Origin: Scybalousia_A sp045221575
Lineage (GTDB): Bacteria > Bacteroidota > Bacteroidia > Bacteroidales > P3
DNA: 64,000 nt
NCBI GenBank assembly: GCA_045221575.1
Contig: JBGUWU010000023.1
Location: 1-64,000, forward strand
Reading direction: 5' to 3'
The notes under the pieces were generated by a model. It ran no database searches and was not told the DNA's origin. It saw nothing but the letters and a program-made list of their open reading frames with translations. Made by a program: the position numbers and the translations under genes. Of the stretch, positions 9,229-19,175 are shown in pieces (the first letter of the stretch is position 1; each line of letters opens with the position of its first letter).

Positions 9229-11225
9229 TATCTACTTACGTTTAGCAAACTATCAACAATATGTTCTTTTTTCAGTATTGCTTTTTCTTTTGGCAGGTAT
9301 TCTTTGGCTTGTTCTATGGTTTTTTGTGCTTGAGAGTAATCTTCTTGTCTTATAAATGTGTTTATCTTCTCTACCCAAGGAAGATAATTTAAAGGGTGTT
9401 CTTTTATATAATCGTCTAACACTTGCATTGCCTTATCTTCTTGCTTATCTCTTCTGTATAGATTAAGTTTTATTCTTACAGTGGCAAAATTTCTTGGCTT
9501 CATTCTTAGACAACTGTCAGCAAAGAAAAGAGCACTGTCTTTCATTCCTAAATTAGAATACCATACTGCTAAAGAATATTCTTTGATAGCAAGATAAGGA
9601 TTGGAATTATCGTGTTTTACTACATCTATTGCCCTTCTATAATCTCCCATTTGAGCATACATATTACCTACACTTATAGCTATAGGTCTTGTACTCTCAT
9701 CTATGTTAGGGATACTTGGGAATTTAAGTTCCCAATATTCAGGTGGAATTCGTTTTTTATTCTTTGAGTTATAGCAAACTATTCTTTGATATTGCAAAGC
9801 AGAAGAATGAAAATGTGTTGTCTCAACGGCTAAAACAGGTAAGGAGATAATCATAAACACAGCCAAACTTATGTAATTTAAACCTCTTGTGTTTTCTGTT
9901 GAGCTCTTCTTTTGAGGTTGCATTTGTTTGCTTTTGAAATAACACAATCCCATTATTCCTATTGCCAAAGCAAGATATATCTGACAAGTTGCTCTTTCGT
10001 TAGGGAAATTAAACATTGCGTCATTCATATAAGTAAGAAGTAACATCAAAGAAACCAAACATAAGAATCTATAAGGCTCTTTTGTGTGTTTGTTAAAGAT
10101 TATCCTTAGTCCAACAACAGCCATACTTATATATAATGCCAAGTATATCAACATACCAAGATAACCTATTTCGGAATACATTTCTAAAAAGTCGTTGTGA
10201 GCGTGGTCTGACACTACAAAATTGTTCTTTTGTGGTGTTTCAATTTTCATTATAACTATCTTATGGTTGCCTATACCCCAACCATGTATAGGTCTTTCTC
10301 TCGCAATGGTTATTGTGTTCTTCCAATTCAATAATCGTATTTTGGAACTTTTGCCTGTGCCTGTCTCTTTCAGACGTTGAGCAACAGCAAACTCGTTTTC
10401 TTGTTTTTGGTTGCCGTGAGCGTAGTTGTAGGTTACGAAATAAGAACCAAGAACAAAGCCTCCTAACAATAAAACGAAGATTAAAGAGGTTTTTAACAAA
10501 TATTGTTTTCTCTTAAATCTCAATAAATAAAATATAGAATAAGCAAATAATATCAAGATATTTAGTCCTAAGCAAATAAAAGCACTTCTTGTTGAAATAA
10601 TAGGCAGACAAAAGCAAATAGCAACTATGAGTATAGATGCAATAATCTTGAATATTCGTTTGTATCTGAACAAAGCGTAATACAAGAATGGTAATTTAAA
10701 CATCATACAAACAGCAAAGATATTCTTATTTCCATATCCTCCGTTTATCATAGGTATTTTGTGAGGATAGTCTGCACAATTTAGATAGTAATAAGAAGAA
10801 ATACAAACTATAACATTAACTAATGCCACTGCCATAGCAGAATATACGATAAAATGTATTGTATTTGCTCTGTCGGTAAGGAAGACTATGATTAAGAAAG
10901 CAAGCATTAGAATAAGTATCCACCTATTTACTACCACCAAACTCTCAACTTTATTTAAAGCCCACAAAATTGACAACAACATCCATGCTGTTAATAATAA
11001 CCAAACCTTCATAGTAGGAAAAGAAAACGGGTTTATGCAACGTTGTTTCTTTCTTATTAGTTCAACAAAAGCAAAAACCCCTCCTAAAAATACAAGTGCT
11101 GAGATAAAAAAATGTCGTAATGAAGTAACATCATTAGCCCACATAGGAGGATAAACTTGAATAGCAAACAAAAGAATAAAAAATGCTACTACAAAAATTT
11201 TGTTAAAAATGTATTTATTTATCAT
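9228..11225 (-). CDS. O-antigen ligase/polymerase-like membrane protein with TPR tail
   Basis: 665 residues. The first 460 or so carry roughly a dozen hydrophobic helices and the Wzy_C/WaaL-type region, with a large loop containing GWGIGNHKI and SDHAHNDFLEMYSEIGYLG (about 325-365). The last 150 residues are tetratricopeptide-like (NMYAQMGDYRRAIDVV, WYSNLGMKDSALFFADSCL). The family joins or polymerises glycans on lipid carriers at the periplasmic face, so a role in O-antigen, capsule or protein glycosylation is likely; which one is unknown. The start overlaps the end of the nuclease gene by 11 nt. Confidence 0.85.
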   Translation of the reverse strand: MINKYIFNKIFVVAFFILLFAIQVYPPMWANDVTSLRHFFISALVFLGGVFAFVELIRKKQRCINPFSFPTMKVWLLLTAWMLLSILWALNKVESLVVVNRWILILMLAFLIIVFLTDRANTIHFIVYSAMAVALVNVIVCISSYYYLNCADYPHKIPMINGGYGNKNIFAVCMMFKLPFLYYALFRYKRIFKIIASILIVAICFCLPIISTRSAFICLGLNILILFAYSIFYLLRFKRKQYLLKTSLIFVLLLGGFVLGSYFVTYNYAHGNQKQENEFAVAQRLKETGTGKSSKIRLLNWKNTITIARERPIHGWGIGNHKIVIMKIETPQKNNFVVSDHAHNDFLEMYSEIGYLGMLIYLALYISMAVVGLRIIFNKHTKEPYRFLCLVSLMLLLTYMNDAMFNFPNERATCQIYLALAIGIMGLCYFKSKQMQPQKKSSTENTRGLNYISLAVFMIISLPVLAVETTHFHSSALQYQRIVCYNSKNKKRIPPEYWELKFPSIPNIDESTRPIAISVGNMYAQMGDYRRAIDVVKHDNSNPYLAIKEYSLAVWYSNLGMKDSALFFADSCLRMKPRNFATVRIKLNLYRRDKQEDKAMQVLDDYIKEHPLNYLPWVEKINTFIRQEDYSQAQKTIEQAKEYLPKEKAILKKEHIVDSLLNVSR

Positions 11226-11823
11226 CTTCTTTGTTGTTTTCTGATTCCAATAGTTTTATTCTGTCTCTAAGAATAGAGGCTGTTTTATAATCTTCGTTTT
11301 CTACTGCACATTGAAGTAAATCTTTCAACATATTGATACCAAAACTTGAAAGATTTTCTCGTATATACCGTTCTTCGTCTTCTTCTGTTTGATGTGCTAT
11401 GTCATCACAATAGCTCTGATAATCAAAACCAACTTCCTCTATAACTTTTTCTGTTGCATAGATAGGACAAGCATACCTTAAAGCAATATTAAGAGCATCT
11501 GAAGGCCGCATATCAAATTTTTTTTCGTTGCCATCACCATCTATAAACAAAGCATTAGCGTAATAATTGCCATCAAGAAATTTTGTTATCACTATTTCTT
11601 TAAGTAGTAGAGAGTATTCTTGCATAATGTTGCACAAAACATCATAAGTTAAAGGACGAGGAGTCTTTATGTTGTCCAAATATATAGCCATACTTTCTGC
11701 TTCTGCCTTCCCGATAGATATATTCAAAATCTTGTTATTTTCTTCACAGGCAAGTAAAACATCATAGAAAAGTTCTATTCTTGAAGGCCTTATATCTTTT
11801 ATTAATAACCTAACTTTGTTCAT
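11215..11823 (-). CDS. Bifunctional nuclease (DUF151) family protein with UVR motif
   Basis: 202 residues from the ATG that gives MNKVRLLIKD; an in-frame TTG 33 nt upstream is possible but less likely. The BFN/DUF151 domain covers about 10-140 and contains the conserved KFDMRPSDALNIALRYACPIYA. A UvrB/UvrC-type motif near the C-terminus (LLQCAVENEDYKTASILRDRIKLLE in part) is typical of Bacteroidota members. Family members have reported RNase/DNase activity or regulatory roles. The protein is cytoplasmic. It is the first gene of a three-gene leftward operon. Confidence 0.88.
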   Translation of the reverse strand: MNKVRLLIKDIRPSRIELFYDVLLACEENNKILNISIGKAEAESMAIYLDNIKTPRPLTYDVLCNIMQEYSLLLKEIVITKFLDGNYYANALFIDGDGNEKKFDMRPSDALNIALRYACPIYATEKVIEEVGFDYQSYCDDIAHQTEEDEERYIRENLSSFGINMLKDLLQCAVENEDYKTASILRDRIKLLESENNKEDDK

Positions 11824-12189
11824 AGCAATTAAAACTCTTTGATTATTATAACGCAAAAAGAGATAAAAAGTTGTTTAAAACAAAGTCTATAATCAAATTC
11901 TATTCAATATTATTGCTATTTTGCAGTAGAAAACCTTTATTCGGTAGAGTTTTTACTTGTTTTTTTATTACAAAAATGAAGATTTGTTATACATTTTTCT
12001 ATTTTCTTATAAACAGATGAAAAACAATGAAGAAAATATGTAACATCTTTGAAGTAGATAACGTATAAAACGAAAAAAGTGTTCAAAAATTTGGCACTAA
12101 CGAATAATATGTCTAACTTTGCTTTCGTTATAAACCGACACGCAAAGTAGAAATACTGTTTTTTGAGAGAATTAATAAATAATAATTAT
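11824..12189. other. Gene-free divergent region between the nuclease gene and hppA
   Basis: 366 nt of A/T-rich DNA with no credible frame. It holds the hppA promoter described separately. No consensus promoter for the leftward nuclease operon could be found by eye. Confidence 0.6.
12090..12121 (+). promoter_or_regulatory. hppA promoter (Bacteroidota type)
   Basis: TTTG (12090-12093), a 20-nt spacer, then TAACTTTG (12114-12121), an exact fit to the Bacteroidota sigma-ABfr consensus. Transcription should start near 12127, giving a leader of about 60 nt before the ATG at 12190. Confidence 0.8.
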
Positions 12190-14628
12190 ATGAGAAAATT
12201 GACTGTTTTAGCACTTATGTTATGCGTCGCCACTGTTAGTTTCGGCAGTGAGGCAGACCTTGTAATCCCTAATGAAGTACATAATTGGAGTTTCTTACAT
12301 TGGGGATTTTTGATTACTATTCTCGGCTTTTTGTTCGGAATGTACCAATTTATGAAGGTAAAAAAACTTCCCGTACATAAAAGTATGTTAGAGATAGGAG
12401 AAGTAATCTTTAAAACTTGTTCAACTTATCTAAAACAACAAGGAAAATTTCTTGCTTTACTATTTATATTTATAGGAATAGTGGTAGCTTGTTATTTTGG
12501 ATTTATGACAGAAAAGAGCGCAGGCTTTGGTGGAGTACTGATGATTTTGCTTTCTACTGTCATAGGAATGTTAGGTTCTTATGGAGTAGCAGCCTATGGT
12601 ATTCGTATGAACACCTTAGCAAATGCAAGAATGGCTTTTGCATCATTGAGAAAGCAACCTCTTAGACTGTTAAACATACCTTTGAATGCAGGAATGAGCA
12701 TTGGAGTTATGTTGGTTTGCGTTGAATTGTTCTTAATGTTGGTTATCTTGTTGTTAGTTCCAGGCGATTTAGCAGGAAGTTGCTTTATTGGATTTGCAAT
12801 AGGTGAGTCCTTAGGAGCAAGTGCTTTAAGAATAGCAGGAGGAATCTTTACTAAGATAGCAGACATAGGTTCCGATCTTATGAAAGTTGTTTTCAAGATT
12901 GGAGAAGACGACCCAAGAAATCCTGGTGTTATTGCTGACTGTACAGGAGATAATGCTGGTGATAGCGTTGGTCCTACTGCTGATGGATTTGAAACTTATG
13001 GAGTAACAGGAGTTGCTTTGGTTTCTTTCATTCTTCTTGCTGTTGGAGACACTGCTCTTCAAACACAACTGCTTATTTGGATTTTCTCTATGAGAATTTT
13101 GATGGTGGTTACTTCTGTGCTTGCTTACTATATCAATAACGCTATCTCAAAATCAAAATATTCTAAGAGTGAAGACTTAGACTTTGAAAAACCATTGACT
13201 TCTTTGATTTGGATTGCTTCTGTTTTGAGTATTGTGGTTACTTTTGTTGTTTCTTATCTTCAACTTGGTTGTATAGAATACAATGGAACAGCTTATCCTA
13301 ATCTATGGTGGCAACTTGCGTTGATTATTTCTTGTGGTACTCTTGGAGCAGCCCTTATTCCTGAGATTACAAAGGTGTTTACTTCTCCAAAATCTTCACA
13401 TGTTTTGGAAGTTGTTAAGTCTTCTCATCAAGGAGGGGCGTCTTTGAACATTCTTTCAGGTTTTGTTACAGGTAATTTCTCTGCCTTTTGGACAGGAATA
13501 GTATTTGTTGTGTTGATGTTCTTTGCTTACATATTCAGTGGAGGCTTTGATGCAATAATGAGTTACCCTTCTATATTTGCATTTGGCTTAGTTGCTTTTG
13601 GTATGTTAGGAATGGGACCTGTAACTATTGCAGTGGATTCATACGGCCCTGTAACTGATAATGCACAAAGTGTTTATGAGTTATCATTATTTGAAGAGAT
13701 ACCAAACGTAGATCAAGAGGTTGAAAAAGATTTTGGTTTCCGACCTGACAGAGAGAAGAGTAAGTATTACTTAGAGCAGAATGATGGTGCAGGAAACACG
13801 TTTAAAGCAACTGCAAAGCCTGTTCTTATTGGTACAGCGGTGGTTGGTGCAACAACAATGATATTCTCTATTATTCTTGTCATCAAGAACACACTTGGAA
13901 TTGACCCTTCTACTGTTTTAAATATTCTTAATCCGTACACTATACTTGGATTTATTCTTGGTGGTTGTGTTATCTATTGGTTTACAGGTGCAAGTACTCA
14001 AGCAGTTACTGTTGGTGCAAACCGTGCAGTTGAATATATAAAGAATCATATAAAACTTGATACTAATGCTCCTAAGAAAGCGGACACAAAGAGCAGTGTT
14101 GAGGTTGTTAAGATTTGTACTCAATATGCACAAAAGGGAATGTTTAACATATTTATTGCGATATTCTTCTTTGCACTTGGATTTGCATGCTTGTCTTCTC
14201 CAGAAGGATTTGGTGGAGAGGAAGCCGTAAGTTTGTTTGTTTCCTATTTGATTTCAATTGCTTTGTTTGGTTTGTTCCAAGCAGTGTTTATGGCTAACGC
14301 TGGCGGTAGTTGGGATAATGCAAAGAAAGTTGTGGAAGTTGATTTAGCTCTTAAGGGAACAGATATTCACGATGCAAGCGTTGTAGGTGATACTGTTGGA
14401 GACCCATTCAAAGATACTTCTTCTGTTTCTTTGAACCCTATCATTAAATTCACAACTCTGTTTGGTTTGCTTGCTATGGAAATGGCTATAAGCGAGAGTT
14501 TCCGCAAAGCAGCTCCTTACATTGGAATAATATTTGTGATTGTTGCTATAGTATTCGTTTGGCGTTCATTCTATAAGATGAGAATAGATGGTAAAATAGA
14601 AGATATAGTTGCAACAAACAAAGAATAG
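12190..14628 (+). CDS. hppA: Membrane-bound ion-pumping pyrophosphatase
   Basis: 812 residues from the ATG; an in-frame TTG 27 nt upstream would add nine residues before an apparent signal-like start (MRKLTVLALMLCVATVSFG). About 16 membrane helices are present. The pyrophosphate site shows DDPRNPGVIADCTGDNAGDSVG (split DDPRNPGVIAD and DNAGD) and C-terminal NAGGSWDNAKK with GDTVGDPFKDTSS. The enzyme couples PPi hydrolysis to H+ and/or Na+ export. Lys539 falls in the motif GNTFKATA, where K+-dependent enzymes usually have Ala, so K+ dependence is in doubt; the pumped ion cannot be decided by eye. Confidence 0.95.
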   Translation: MRKLTVLALMLCVATVSFGSEADLVIPNEVHNWSFLHWGFLITILGFLFGMYQFMKVKKLPVHKSMLEIGEVIFKTCSTYLKQQGKFLALLFIFIGIVVACYFGFMTEKSAGFGGVLMILLSTVIGMLGSYGVAAYGIRMNTLANARMAFASLRKQPLRLLNIPLNAGMSIGVMLVCVELFLMLVILLLVPGDLAGSCFIGFAIGESLGASALRIAGGIFTKIADIGSDLMKVVFKIGEDDPRNPGVIADCTGDNAGDSVGPTADGFETYGVTGVALVSFILLAVGDTALQTQLLIWIFSMRILMVVTSVLAYYINNAISKSKYSKSEDLDFEKPLTSLIWIASVLSIVVTFVVSYLQLGCIEYNGTAYPNLWWQLALIISCGTLGAALIPEITKVFTSPKSSHVLEVVKSSHQGGASLNILSGFVTGNFSAFWTGIVFVVLMFFAYIFSGGFDAIMSYPSIFAFGLVAFGMLGMGPVTIAVDSYGPVTDNAQSVYELSLFEEIPNVDQEVEKDFGFRPDREKSKYYLEQNDGAGNTFKATAKPVLIGTAVVGATTMIFSIILVIKNTLGIDPSTVLNILNPYTILGFILGGCVIYWFTGASTQAVTVGANRAVEYIKNHIKLDTNAPKKADTKSSVEVVKICTQYAQKGMFNIFIAIFFFALGFACLSSPEGFGGEEAVSLFVSYLISIALFGLFQAVFMANAGGSWDNAKKVVEVDLALKGTDIHDASVVGDTVGDPFKDTSSVSLNPIIKFTTLFGLLAMEMAISESFRKAAPYIGIIFVIVAIVFVWRSFYKMRIDGKIEDIVATNKE

Positions 14629-14656
14629 TATATTCTTATGCTTAAATAATAAAAAG

Positions 14657-14692
14657 AAATATCGCAGAATGAAATTTCACTCTGCGATATTT
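14657..14692. terminator. Bidirectional terminator between hppA and ftcD
   Basis: Nearly perfect hairpin: arms AAATATCGCAGA and TCTGCGATATTT (14657-14668, 14681-14692), with the loop itself pairing as GAAATTTC. T runs occur on both strands, suiting the two convergent genes. Confidence 0.9.
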
Positions 14693-14715
14693 TTTTGTTG
14701 TTATGAAGATAATGT

Positions 14716-16413
14716 TTATTTACTTATCATTTCCATAACCTTAGTAGTGTATTCTTTTTCTATTTCGCAAGCTTGATCAACAAGTTTTTGACCCTTTGCA
14801 AGAATATCTTCTACAAATGCTTTATCTTCTAAGCTTCCACAATTTATTTTCATATTCATGAAAGCACCAATACAAGCAGTTCTTGCACAAAGAATACCAA
14901 CAGCAGCATCAGTTACTGAGTTTGGATTGCCTATTTCAACCATTTGTTTGCAGATTTCAAAGCAATCAAATGAACGTTGAAGAGTTTTGAAAGGCACTTC
15001 AATAGCATATTTTGTTGCATCTTGAATTGCTTGTTGTCTTTTAGCCTTATCTTCATCAGTTTTCTTAGGTAAGCCAAAAGCATTCATTATTTTGTTAAAA
15101 GCATTAGTGTCTTCATCAACCAAATGTAACAAATCGTCTTTTATCATTTGACCTTTTTCTGCTATATCTGAAAACTCTTTCCATCTATCGTCCCAACCAG
15201 GTTTGTGAGAAGAAAGATTGGCAACCATAGTAGCAAGAGCAGCAGAAAGAGAACCAACGTAAGCAGAAATACTTCCACCTCCTGGAGCAGGACTTTCAGA
15301 TGCTGTTTCGTTAGCGAAGCCTTTGCAAGTAAGGTCTATAAGTTTCTTTGTTGAGTTATCTTCTATCATATACTCAATAACTTTTTCCTTAGGATTGAAA
15401 GGTTTTAAATCATCTAAGCCCATTGATTTAACAGCTATCTTTACAAGAGTTTCTTCATCAACTCCAAGGCTTCTTTGTTGTTTTGCAAGATAATGTTTTC
15501 CTGCATCAATAAGTGTTTTCTTTGGAACAAGACCTACTATTTCAACACCTGTAACTCTTACACCACGTTTTGCTGCTTTATCACAAACTTCGTCAAAGCA
15601 AACATGCAAAGGAGTTGCGTTGGCATTAGTAATATTCATTGATACTTGAGCTATTCCATATTCTTCTATATACCAACCTATCGCTTTTGTACCTTTAAGA
15701 GTTCCTGGTTGCCATTTTGCTTTTCCGTTTTCATCTAAAATAACTTTGCCTGTAGGTTTTCCTCCTTCACGCATTTTTCTTCCTTTTTCTCTAACGTCAA
15801 AAGCAATAGCGTTTGCTCTACGAGTAGATGTAGTGTTAAGATTATAATTTACTGCTAAAAGGAAATCTCTTGCACCAACGGCGGTTGCTCCACTTTTTGC
15901 AACTTTTTCATTCCATACCTTAGGACCAAAGTCTGGTGCTTGGTCTTCTGTAGATATTCTATTACTTAAAGCTTCATATTCACCTTGACGACAAACTGCA
16001 AGATTCTTTCTTTCTGGTTTGAAAGCAGCACTCTCATAACAATAAACAGGAATCTCTAATTCTGTTGCAATTCTTTGAGCTAATTTTCTTGCATACTCAA
16101 CAACCTCTTCCATTGTTATGTTTGCTACAGGAATAAGAGGACAAACATCTGTAGCACCAAACCTTGGGTGATCACCATGATGACCTCTCATGTCAATAAG
16201 TTCTTGTGCTTTCTTAACAACCAAAAAAGCACTTTCGCAAACTTGTTCTGGTTCTCCAACAAAGGTAATAACTGTACGGTTTGTTGTTTTTCCAGGATCA
16301 ACATCAAGAAGTTTTACACCTTCCACTTTTTCTATTTCGGCTACTACTTGATTTATGATATTTTCATTGTTGCCTTCACTAATATTAGGCACGCATTCTA
16401 TAATCTGTTTCAT
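14716..16413 (-). CDS. ftcD: Glutamate formimidoyltransferase / formimidoyl-THF cyclodeaminase
   Basis: 565 residues fusing two enzymes of histidine catabolism. Residues 1-180 and 181-330 are the N- and C-terminal formiminotransferase domains (MKQIIECVPNISEGNN, GHHGDHPRFGATDVCPL). Residues 355-565 are the cyclodeaminase (FANETASESPAPGGGSISA). The first moves the formimino group of N-formimino-glutamate to tetrahydrofolate; the second releases ammonia to give 5,10-methenyl-THF. This serves the same pathway as hutU, but the two genes are 11 kb apart. Whole-length fusion resembles the animal enzyme; it also occurs in Bacteroidota. Confidence 0.95.
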   Translation of the reverse strand: MKQIIECVPNISEGNNENIINQVVAEIEKVEGVKLLDVDPGKTTNRTVITFVGEPEQVCESAFLVVKKAQELIDMRGHHGDHPRFGATDVCPLIPVANITMEEVVEYARKLAQRIATELEIPVYCYESAAFKPERKNLAVCRQGEYEALSNRISTEDQAPDFGPKVWNEKVAKSGATAVGARDFLLAVNYNLNTTSTRRANAIAFDVREKGRKMREGGKPTGKVILDENGKAKWQPGTLKGTKAIGWYIEEYGIAQVSMNITNANATPLHVCFDEVCDKAAKRGVRVTGVEIVGLVPKKTLIDAGKHYLAKQQRSLGVDEETLVKIAVKSMGLDDLKPFNPKEKVIEYMIEDNSTKKLIDLTCKGFANETASESPAPGGGSISAYVGSLSAALATMVANLSSHKPGWDDRWKEFSDIAEKGQMIKDDLLHLVDEDTNAFNKIMNAFGLPKKTDEDKAKRQQAIQDATKYAIEVPFKTLQRSFDCFEICKQMVEIGNPNSVTDAAVGILCARTACIGAFMNMKINCGSLEDKAFVEDILAKGQKLVDQACEIEKEYTTKVMEMISK

Positions 16414-16522
16414 AATTTATTTGTATTTAATACGGTGATAACGTTTTTTCTCTTCTTTTATTATTTTTAATATCAAGTATTTTGCATTTAAGAACTTCTT
16501 CTTTAAAACAAAAACTAAGTTA

Positions 16523-17854
16523 TTATTGAAATAGATTACTTCCTAATTCTGCGATATAAACTAAAACATCAATTTCTATTTGTAATAAATATGTTAAAAG
16601 AGAAGATATTAATGGCACTTGGCTAATAAATAAGAGAACAACAAGGCTTATCAATATTATTTGAGCTAAAGGTATTGCAACAAGATTTCCTATTATAGCA
16701 AAGAATGGAAAAGATTTGAAATAAAATACCAATATTGGAAGGCAACAAAGTTGTGCCGCAAGAGAAACAGAAATATTACTACTAATAGAAAATAGGAATT
16801 TATCTAAATACAAATTATTTATAGGTAAAAGAACAATACCTTTGTTTATAAATCTATTAATCCATGGCTTAAAAGCTAATATTCCAAACACAGCAAGAAA
16901 AGACAATTGAAAACTTATACTGAATAATATTAAAGGATTTATTAAAAGAAAGATAAAAGCAGTAAGTAATAGAATATTTAGTTTATCATTATTTAAACTA
17001 AAAATCACACTAATAAAAAGAATACTTAGCATTGTGGCTACTCTCGTTGAAGAAGGAGTTAAGCCAACGACAAAGGCTATAAGCCAAGATAAAATAACAA
17101 GAACAATTTGCTTGATATAAAAACCTTTAAGATTAAAAGGCATAACCCATTTAAAAAGAAAAGCAAAGAAACCTATGAGTATGATTATATGCAAACCTGA
17201 AACACAAAGCAAGTGAGCTAAACCTGAAGCATTAAATGATTGCCTTACCTCATCATTTATCTCAGTTTTATCTCCCAAAAGCATTGCAATAGCAACAGAA
17301 GATGCTCTTTTATCAAGTTTGGAATCAAGGATAATATCTCTTAGTTTTTTGTTTATGTCAAATGACAGTTCAAGTATTGTATTTATATCTTTTCTTTTTT
17401 TAAGTTCAAATTCGTTTGCAAAGACAGAATGATAAATTCTTTGATGTCGCATATAGCGAACATAGTTAAAAGATGAGTCAAAATTCTTTATTGCAAGAAG
17501 ATTATTTTTTACGATAATAGTATCTGAGTAGTTAAGTATTGGATTTGCTTTTTTATTTTTATCATATTTGGGAACGTAAAGCTTAATATCTCCTGTACAT
17601 TTGTGCCATTTAGAATCATTAGCAGAAAAATAAGCAATAGTTTTGGCAGTATAAGAAAAATGATTGTTTTTCTTTGTCTTATGAGGAGTAGTAATTATTA
17701 CATATTTAAATAACTCTGTCTCAGAATCTGCATGCTTTATATAATGATTACGAAAAAATATAATAGGACAACAAGCGTCATATACTATAATACCAATTAT
17801 CAAAATAATAAGTGGTAATAGTATTGGTCGCTTCTCAAGAAACTTTTTTAACAC
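16523..17854 (-). CDS. comEC: ComEC/Rec2-family membrane channel, lacking the nuclease-like domain
   Basis: 443 residues starting at GTG (no ATG is available in frame). Short N-terminal helices precede a periplasmic DUF4131-like region (about 45-165). The Competence domain (about 180-435) has the diagnostic LLGDKTEI and SGLAHLLCVSGLHI followed by 8 or so membrane helices. Relatives form the inner-membrane DNA channel for natural transformation. Many ComEC proteins end in a metallo-beta-lactamase domain of about 250 residues; it is absent here and the stop comes right after the channel. It follows der by 7 nt and is probably cotranscribed with it. Confidence 0.88.
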   Translation of the reverse strand: MLKKFLEKRPILLPLIILIIGIIVYDACCPIIFFRNHYIKHADSETELFKYVIITTPHKTKKNNHFSYTAKTIAYFSANDSKWHKCTGDIKLYVPKYDKNKKANPILNYSDTIIVKNNLLAIKNFDSSFNYVRYMRHQRIYHSVFANEFELKKRKDINTILELSFDINKKLRDIILDSKLDKRASSVAIAMLLGDKTEINDEVRQSFNASGLAHLLCVSGLHIIILIGFFAFLFKWVMPFNLKGFYIKQIVLVILSWLIAFVVGLTPSSTRVATMLSILFISVIFSLNNDKLNILLLTAFIFLLINPLILFSISFQLSFLAVFGILAFKPWINRFINKGIVLLPINNLYLDKFLFSISSNISVSLAAQLCCLPILVFYFKSFPFFAIIGNLVAIPLAQIILISLVVLLFISQVPLISSLLTYLLQIEIDVLVYIAELGSNLFQ

Positions 17855-17861
17855 GAAAAAC

Positions 17862-19175
17862 TTATTTTTCTCTGAAATAAACTTTTATTGGCACACCATT
17901 AAAGTCATAGAGTTCTCTTATTCTGTTTTCTAAGAAACGAATGTAGTCTTGTTTAACATACTGAGGTAAATTACAATAGAAAACAAATTGAGGATAAGCT
18001 GTCTTTAGCTGTGTGATGTATTTTACTTTAACTCTTTTGCCTTTATATTCAGCAGGAGGGTTATGTTCCTTAACTATTGGTAGAAGGTCTTCGTTTAGTC
18101 TGCTTGTAGGTATTTGTTTTTTACGGTTTTCAAATACTTTTCTTGCTTCTTCTAAGACTTTAAATATTCTTTGTTTGTTAATAACAGATGTAAATACAAT
18201 AGGTACATCATTGAAAGGAGCTATTTTTTGTCTTATTTTTGCTTCATAGTTCTTCATTGTGTTTGTTTCTTTCTCCACTTTATCCCATTTATTCACAACA
18301 AGCACAATACCTTTATTATTTCTTTCACAAAGAGAGAAAACATTTAAGTCTTGAGCAGAAAATTCCTCTGTCGCATCAACAATAACTATACAAACATCAC
18401 TTGTTTCTATACTTCTTATTGCACGCATAGTGGAATAAAACTCAATGTTCTCTTTTACTGCATTCTTTTTTCTAAGCCCTGCTGTATCAACCAAAACAAA
18501 GTCAAAGCCGAACAAGTTATAACGAGTGTTTATACTATCTCTTGTTGTTCCTGCAAGGTCTTTAACTATGTTTCTTTGTTGTCCTGTAATCATATTTATG
18601 AAAGAAGATTTGCCAACATTAGGTCTTCCAACAACAGCTAAGTGAGGCAATTCTGCTTCTTCGTCTATGAATGTTTCTTCGTCCTTAAAGTCTTTCACTA
18701 ACTCGTCTAACAATTCACCTGTTCCGCTTCCGTTAGCAGCAGAAATGGAATATATCTCACCTAAACCAAGAGCGTAAAACTCAGGAGTGGTAAGTGATTT
18801 TTGAAAAGTATCTACTTTGTTAGCTACTAAAAGAGTTTTCTTTCTACTTCTTCTTAAAATATCTGCAATTTCTTCGTCCATAGGAGTAAGACCTTCTTTA
18901 GTATCTACAAGAAACAAGATAACGTCTGCTTCATCTATGGCTAAACGTACTTGATCACAGATCTCATCTTGGAAAGCGTCATCTCCTCCTTGCATATATC
19001 CACCTGTGTCTATAACAGAGAACTCTTTGCCATTCCAATTGCTTTTTCCGTAGTTTCTATCTCTCGTTACGCCTGAAGTAGGGTCTGTTATTGCAATCTT
19101 ACTTCCTGTTAAACGATTGAAAAGAGTTGATTTACCAACGTTAGGTCTTCCTACTATTGCTACTATATTGCTCAT
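17862..19175 (-). CDS. der: Ribosome-associated GTPase Der (EngA)
   Basis: 437 residues with the double GTPase layout unique to Der. The first G1 motif GRPNVGKS is at 9-16 and the second near 182. G3 motifs DTGGY and DTAGL and G4 motifs NKVD and NKWD are intact. The C-terminal KH-like domain (about 350-437) closes the protein. Der is an essential factor in assembly of the 50S ribosomal subunit. Confidence 0.97.
   Translation of the reverse strand: MSNIVAIVGRPNVGKSTLFNRLTGSKIAITDPTSGVTRDRNYGKSNWNGKEFSVIDTGGYMQGGDDAFQDEICDQVRLAIDEADVILFLVDTKEGLTPMDEEIADILRRSRKKTLLVANKVDTFQKSLTTPEFYALGLGEIYSISAANGSGTGELLDELVKDFKDEETFIDEEAELPHLAVVGRPNVGKSSFINMITGQQRNIVKDLAGTTRDSINTRYNLFGFDFVLVDTAGLRKKNAVKENIEFYSTMRAIRSIETSDVCIVIVDATEEFSAQDLNVFSLCERNNKGIVLVVNKWDKVEKETNTMKNYEAKIRQKIAPFNDVPIVFTSVINKQRIFKVLEEARKVFENRKKQIPTSRLNEDLLPIVKEHNPPAEYKGKRVKVKYITQLKTAYPQFVFYCNLPQYVKQDYIRFLENRIRELYDFNGVPIKVYFREK

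Noticed and set aside
12163..12189. Upstream TTG start for hppA
   Set aside because: It adds nine polar residues before an evident signal-like start at the ATG.
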